A stretch of 26,489 nucleotides of DNA from JAQTTT01 sp041652755 (GTDB lineage: Archaea > Nanobdellota > Nanobdellia > Tiddalikarchaeales > Tiddalikarchaeaceae). The stretch is taken from assembly GCA_041652755.1 (NCBI GenBank), contig JBAZGS010000011.1:1-26489 (forward strand), written 5' to 3'. Below the pieces are notes generated by a model, which saw nothing but the letters and a program-made list of their open reading frames with translations, ran no database searches and was not told the origin of the DNA. Shown piece by piece: positions 24,683-26,489 of this stretch. Both the position numbers and the translations under genes were made by a program. The first letter of the stretch is position 1. Every line of letters starts with the position of its first letter.

Positions 24683-24715
24683 GTTTAAATAAATTATTAG
24701 CCAATATTTTAAAGC
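24683..24715. promoter_or_regulatory. Divergent TATA boxes of GT8 and nreA genes
   Basis: The minus-strand box TAATTTATTTAAAC (24683-24696) is about 27 bases from the GT8 ATG at 24662. The plus-strand box CAATATTTTAAAGC (24702-24715) is about 28 bases from the nreA ATG at 24737. Both would give leaderless transcripts. Confidence 0.55.
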
Positions 24716-24736
24716 ATATAATTATTTCAATTAAGC

Positions 24737-25879
24737 ATGGAGACTTTGTGCATAAAATGCAAAGGCAGGGGCTTTTGCGGCAAAAAATGCAAATGGCTCA
24801 GCATGAACTTCAAACGCTTTGATTTCAAAAAAGAATTTGAAGGCTCAAGCCCGTCCATCTTTGTCGGAAAGGCAAATTATCCTAATGTTTCAATAGGGCT
24901 GATGAGCCTGCCATTCAGTTCAGTTGATGCCAATAATTTTGACAGCCCTAAATTTTTTGCAGAAAACTTAAGCATTAATCAAATAATCAACAAGCGAAGC
25001 CTGTTAATAAATTGCCAATCAGCAAACAAAACTTTTTTTGATAAAATGCAGGAATTAGCACTTTCAAAGAAAGCAGTTACTGTAGAAACAACTTTGCTGA
25101 AAGCCCCTAAGCCAAAATCCACATTTGATTTTGTGTCAACAACAATGGGCCCGAGCAGCGAGCTTAAGGAATTTTCAATAAATGAAAATGTTAAGATTGA
25201 CAAGAATGTAAGCAAATGCTTTTACGACTTTGACCTGAAAGCAAATGATGCATTAAAAATCCTATTCGAAAAAGGAATTAGCGAGAACAATTTATCAAAA
25301 TATTTGTCAGCAGCAGCTTTCGGTATTAAAAAGCAGCGAAGAATAGTTCCAACCAGATGGAGCATTACTGCAGTTGATGATTCGCTTGGAAAGCAAATGA
25401 TTTCTAAAATCAAGGACTACCCTATTATACCTGAGTTCATGGTTTTTCAGGGGGATTTATTCGGAAATTATTACACCTTCATTTGTTTGCCATTTGTTTT
25501 TGGATTTGAGCTCTTTGAAACAAGTGATAATTCAGAATTCATGCATGATTATGAGGAATATAAAGGAAGAAAAAATTACGCTTATGATACTGCTGGAGGA
25601 TACTATGCTGCCAGATTGGCAGTGCTAGAATATTTAGAGAACAATAATATTCAGGCAAGAGTTATTGCTTACAGGAAAATAACCCCTGAGTATTTGGCGC
25701 CTTTGGGGGTGTGGGTTGTGAGGGAGGCTGCAAGGAAAGCAATGAAAAATAAGGCAAGCATTAAAAGCAAAAAAGAATTGATTGAAAAGCTTGATAAGGA
25801 ATGCGCGCAAGTATTGATTAACAAAAGCGTTTTGTATAAAAAATTCGTCACTCAGAAGAATTTGGTGCAGTTTAAATGA
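24737..25879 (+). CDS. nreA: NreA-type archaeal DNA repair protein
   Basis: 380 residues, a family found across archaea and linked to DNA damage repair with PCNA. The N-terminus carries a zinc-binding set, Cys5, Cys8, Cys14 and Cys18, in CIKCKGRGFCGKKCKW, followed by the signature SPSIFVGKANYPNVSIGLMS. A conserved central block PTRWSITAVDDSLGKQM (about 211-227) and TAGGYYAARLAVLEYL follow. The last residues QKNLVQFK (373-380) fit the PIP box Qxx(L/I)xxF that binds the PCNA clamp. The ATG at 24737 has a TATA box and no Shine-Dalgarno. Its stop overlaps the next start (ATGA). Confidence 0.92.
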   Translation: METLCIKCKGRGFCGKKCKWLSMNFKRFDFKKEFEGSSPSIFVGKANYPNVSIGLMSLPFSSVDANNFDSPKFFAENLSINQIINKRSLLINCQSANKTFFDKMQELALSKKAVTVETTLLKAPKPKSTFDFVSTTMGPSSELKEFSINENVKIDKNVSKCFYDFDLKANDALKILFEKGISENNLSKYLSAAAFGIKKQRRIVPTRWSITAVDDSLGKQMISKIKDYPIIPEFMVFQGDLFGNYYTFICLPFVFGFELFETSDNSEFMHDYEEYKGRKNYAYDTAGGYYAARLAVLEYLENNNIQARVIAYRKITPEYLAPLGVWVVREAARKAMKNKASIKSKKELIEKLDKECAQVLINKSVLYKKFVTQKNLVQFK

Positions 25880-26301
25880 AAGGAATAGAGCATAAGATAA
25901 TAGGAATACTTGCTTTTTTCTTGCTCTATTATTTCAAATTATTCCCTGAAATAATCAATGATTTTTTAGATAATTATATCAATATAGCTGTTGGTTTCAT
26001 TATTTGCATACTATTTAGCGGAGGAAGAATTAAATCAAAATCTTTGCTGAACTTCGGGCTAAGCCCTGACAATGATTTCCATAAAAAGAAGCAAAGAAGC
26101 ATGATTTTTCACTCAACATTGTTCCCTGCGCTTGCAGTGATATTATTTCCTAATGCTTTGGTTTATTTGCCTGCATTCTTTTACTCGCTGCACATCCTGG
26201 TTGATTTGCTTAATCCTTTGAGCTTTGAAGGCAAAAGGCATGTTTACTTCTTGATTTTCGTTTCAACTATTCTTTTCTTTGTGCTGATGTATTCAATATA
26301 A
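25876..26301 (+). CDS. DUF457/YdjM-like putative membrane-bound metal-dependent hydrolase
   Basis: 141 residues with about four hydrophobic segments. Metal-ligand-like residues are arranged as in this family: His6 in IEHKIIG, DNDFH (65-69), His79-Ser80 in MIFHSTLFP, and His106 with Asp110 in SLHILVDLL. The family is predicted, not proven, to be hydrolytic and has been tied to lipid or envelope functions. The start overlaps the nreA stop (ATGA), and GGTG lies 8 bases before the ATG, so it is co-translated with nreA. Whether the link to repair is functional is unknown. Confidence 0.7.
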   Translation: MKGIEHKIIGILAFFLLYYFKLFPEIINDFLDNYINIAVGFIICILFSGGRIKSKSLLNFGLSPDNDFHKKKQRSMIFHSTLFPALAVILFPNALVYLPAFFYSLHILVDLLNPLSFEGKRHVYFLIFVSTILFFVLMYSI

Positions 26302-26329
26302 TTGAAGCTGAAATAACTAAGTAGTAGTA

Positions 26330-26341
26330 ACATTTTTAAAT
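26330..26341 (+). promoter_or_regulatory. TATA box of the last gene
   Basis: ACATTTTTAAAT is centred about 28 bases before the ATG at 26364, in the 62-base spacer after the DUF457-like gene. Confidence 0.55.
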
Positions 26342-26363
26342 AGATTTTATTCATTATTATAAC

Positions 26364-26489
26364 ATGAAATTATTCAATAAACAAAAAAATCCAGTTAAAG
26401 AACTTGGAAAAATAATTGATGAACTTGGCAATTATGAAAAATCAAAAGAAATGTTTTCAAATATTGACTCCAAAAATTTACCCTCAATT
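26364..26489 (+). CDS. Start of an unrecognised protein, cut off by window edge
   Basis: 42 codons are open to the right edge, beginning MKLFNKQKNPVKELGKIIDE. The visible part is charged and probably helical, with no signal peptide. The start is supported by the TATA box 28 bases upstream. Too little is visible to name a family. Confidence 0.65.
   Translation, partial: MKLFNKQKNPVKELGKIIDELGNYEKSKEMFSNIDSKNLPSI

Overview
This AT-rich window comes from an archaeal genome, most likely a DPANN lineage of the Woesearchaeota/Pacearchaeota type; the phylum is inferred, the domain is well supported. Archaeal markers are ribosomal protein L15e, a Hel308 helicase, an NreA-type repair protein, the archaeal SecF-SecD pair, deoxyhypusine synthase and an archaeal pilin-type N-terminus. 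Almost every first gene of a transcription unit has a T5A3-like TATA box centred about 26-31 bases before its ATG, implying leaderless mRNAs. Clear Shine-Dalgarno sites appear mainly before operon-internal genes. A run of 100 Ns points to a draft, probably metagenomic, assembly.

Layout. 1-3299 (minus): an overlapping three-gene membrane operon, made of a single-pass anchored protein, a small two-TM protein and a large polytopic protein cut by the window edge. 3404-5509 (plus): Hel308. 5518-13292 (minus): one giant surface protein built of about 16 Ig-like modules, then PKD-like, CARDB-like and FN3 domains, a Pro-rich stalk and a C-terminal TM anchor. It is split only by the N gap. The contig ends on either side carry the same 127 bases; merging them restores one frame of 2515 residues. 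13303-15333 (minus): two tandem paralogous membrane proteins of unknown function. 15371-17808 (minus): secF-secD. 17874-18452 (minus): L15e. 18592-19170 (plus): nucleoside diphosphate kinase. 19208-21571 (minus): a pilin-type anchor carrying a jelly-roll-like region and an Asp-box beta-propeller. 21608-22528 (minus): deoxyhypusine synthase. 22594-22968 (plus): a small orphan protein. 22969-23763 (minus): a Nudix hydrolase. 23799-24662 (minus): a GT8 glycosyltransferase. 24737-26301 (plus): nreA plus a DUF457-like membrane protein. 26364 to the end (plus): the start of an unrecognised gene.

How the parts fit. Much of the window serves the cell surface. There is a giant sequon-rich adhesin-like fibre, a pilin-anchored propeller, the SecDF translocation helper, a membrane operon with an apparently extracytoplasmic Cys-containing domain, and a glycosyltransferase. 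The rest is housekeeping: DNA repair (Hel308, NreA), translation (L15e, hypusination) and nucleotide metabolism (NDK, Nudix). No tRNA, rRNA, CRISPR array, insertion sequence or integrase was recognised. No gene-free stretch exceeds about 150 bases.
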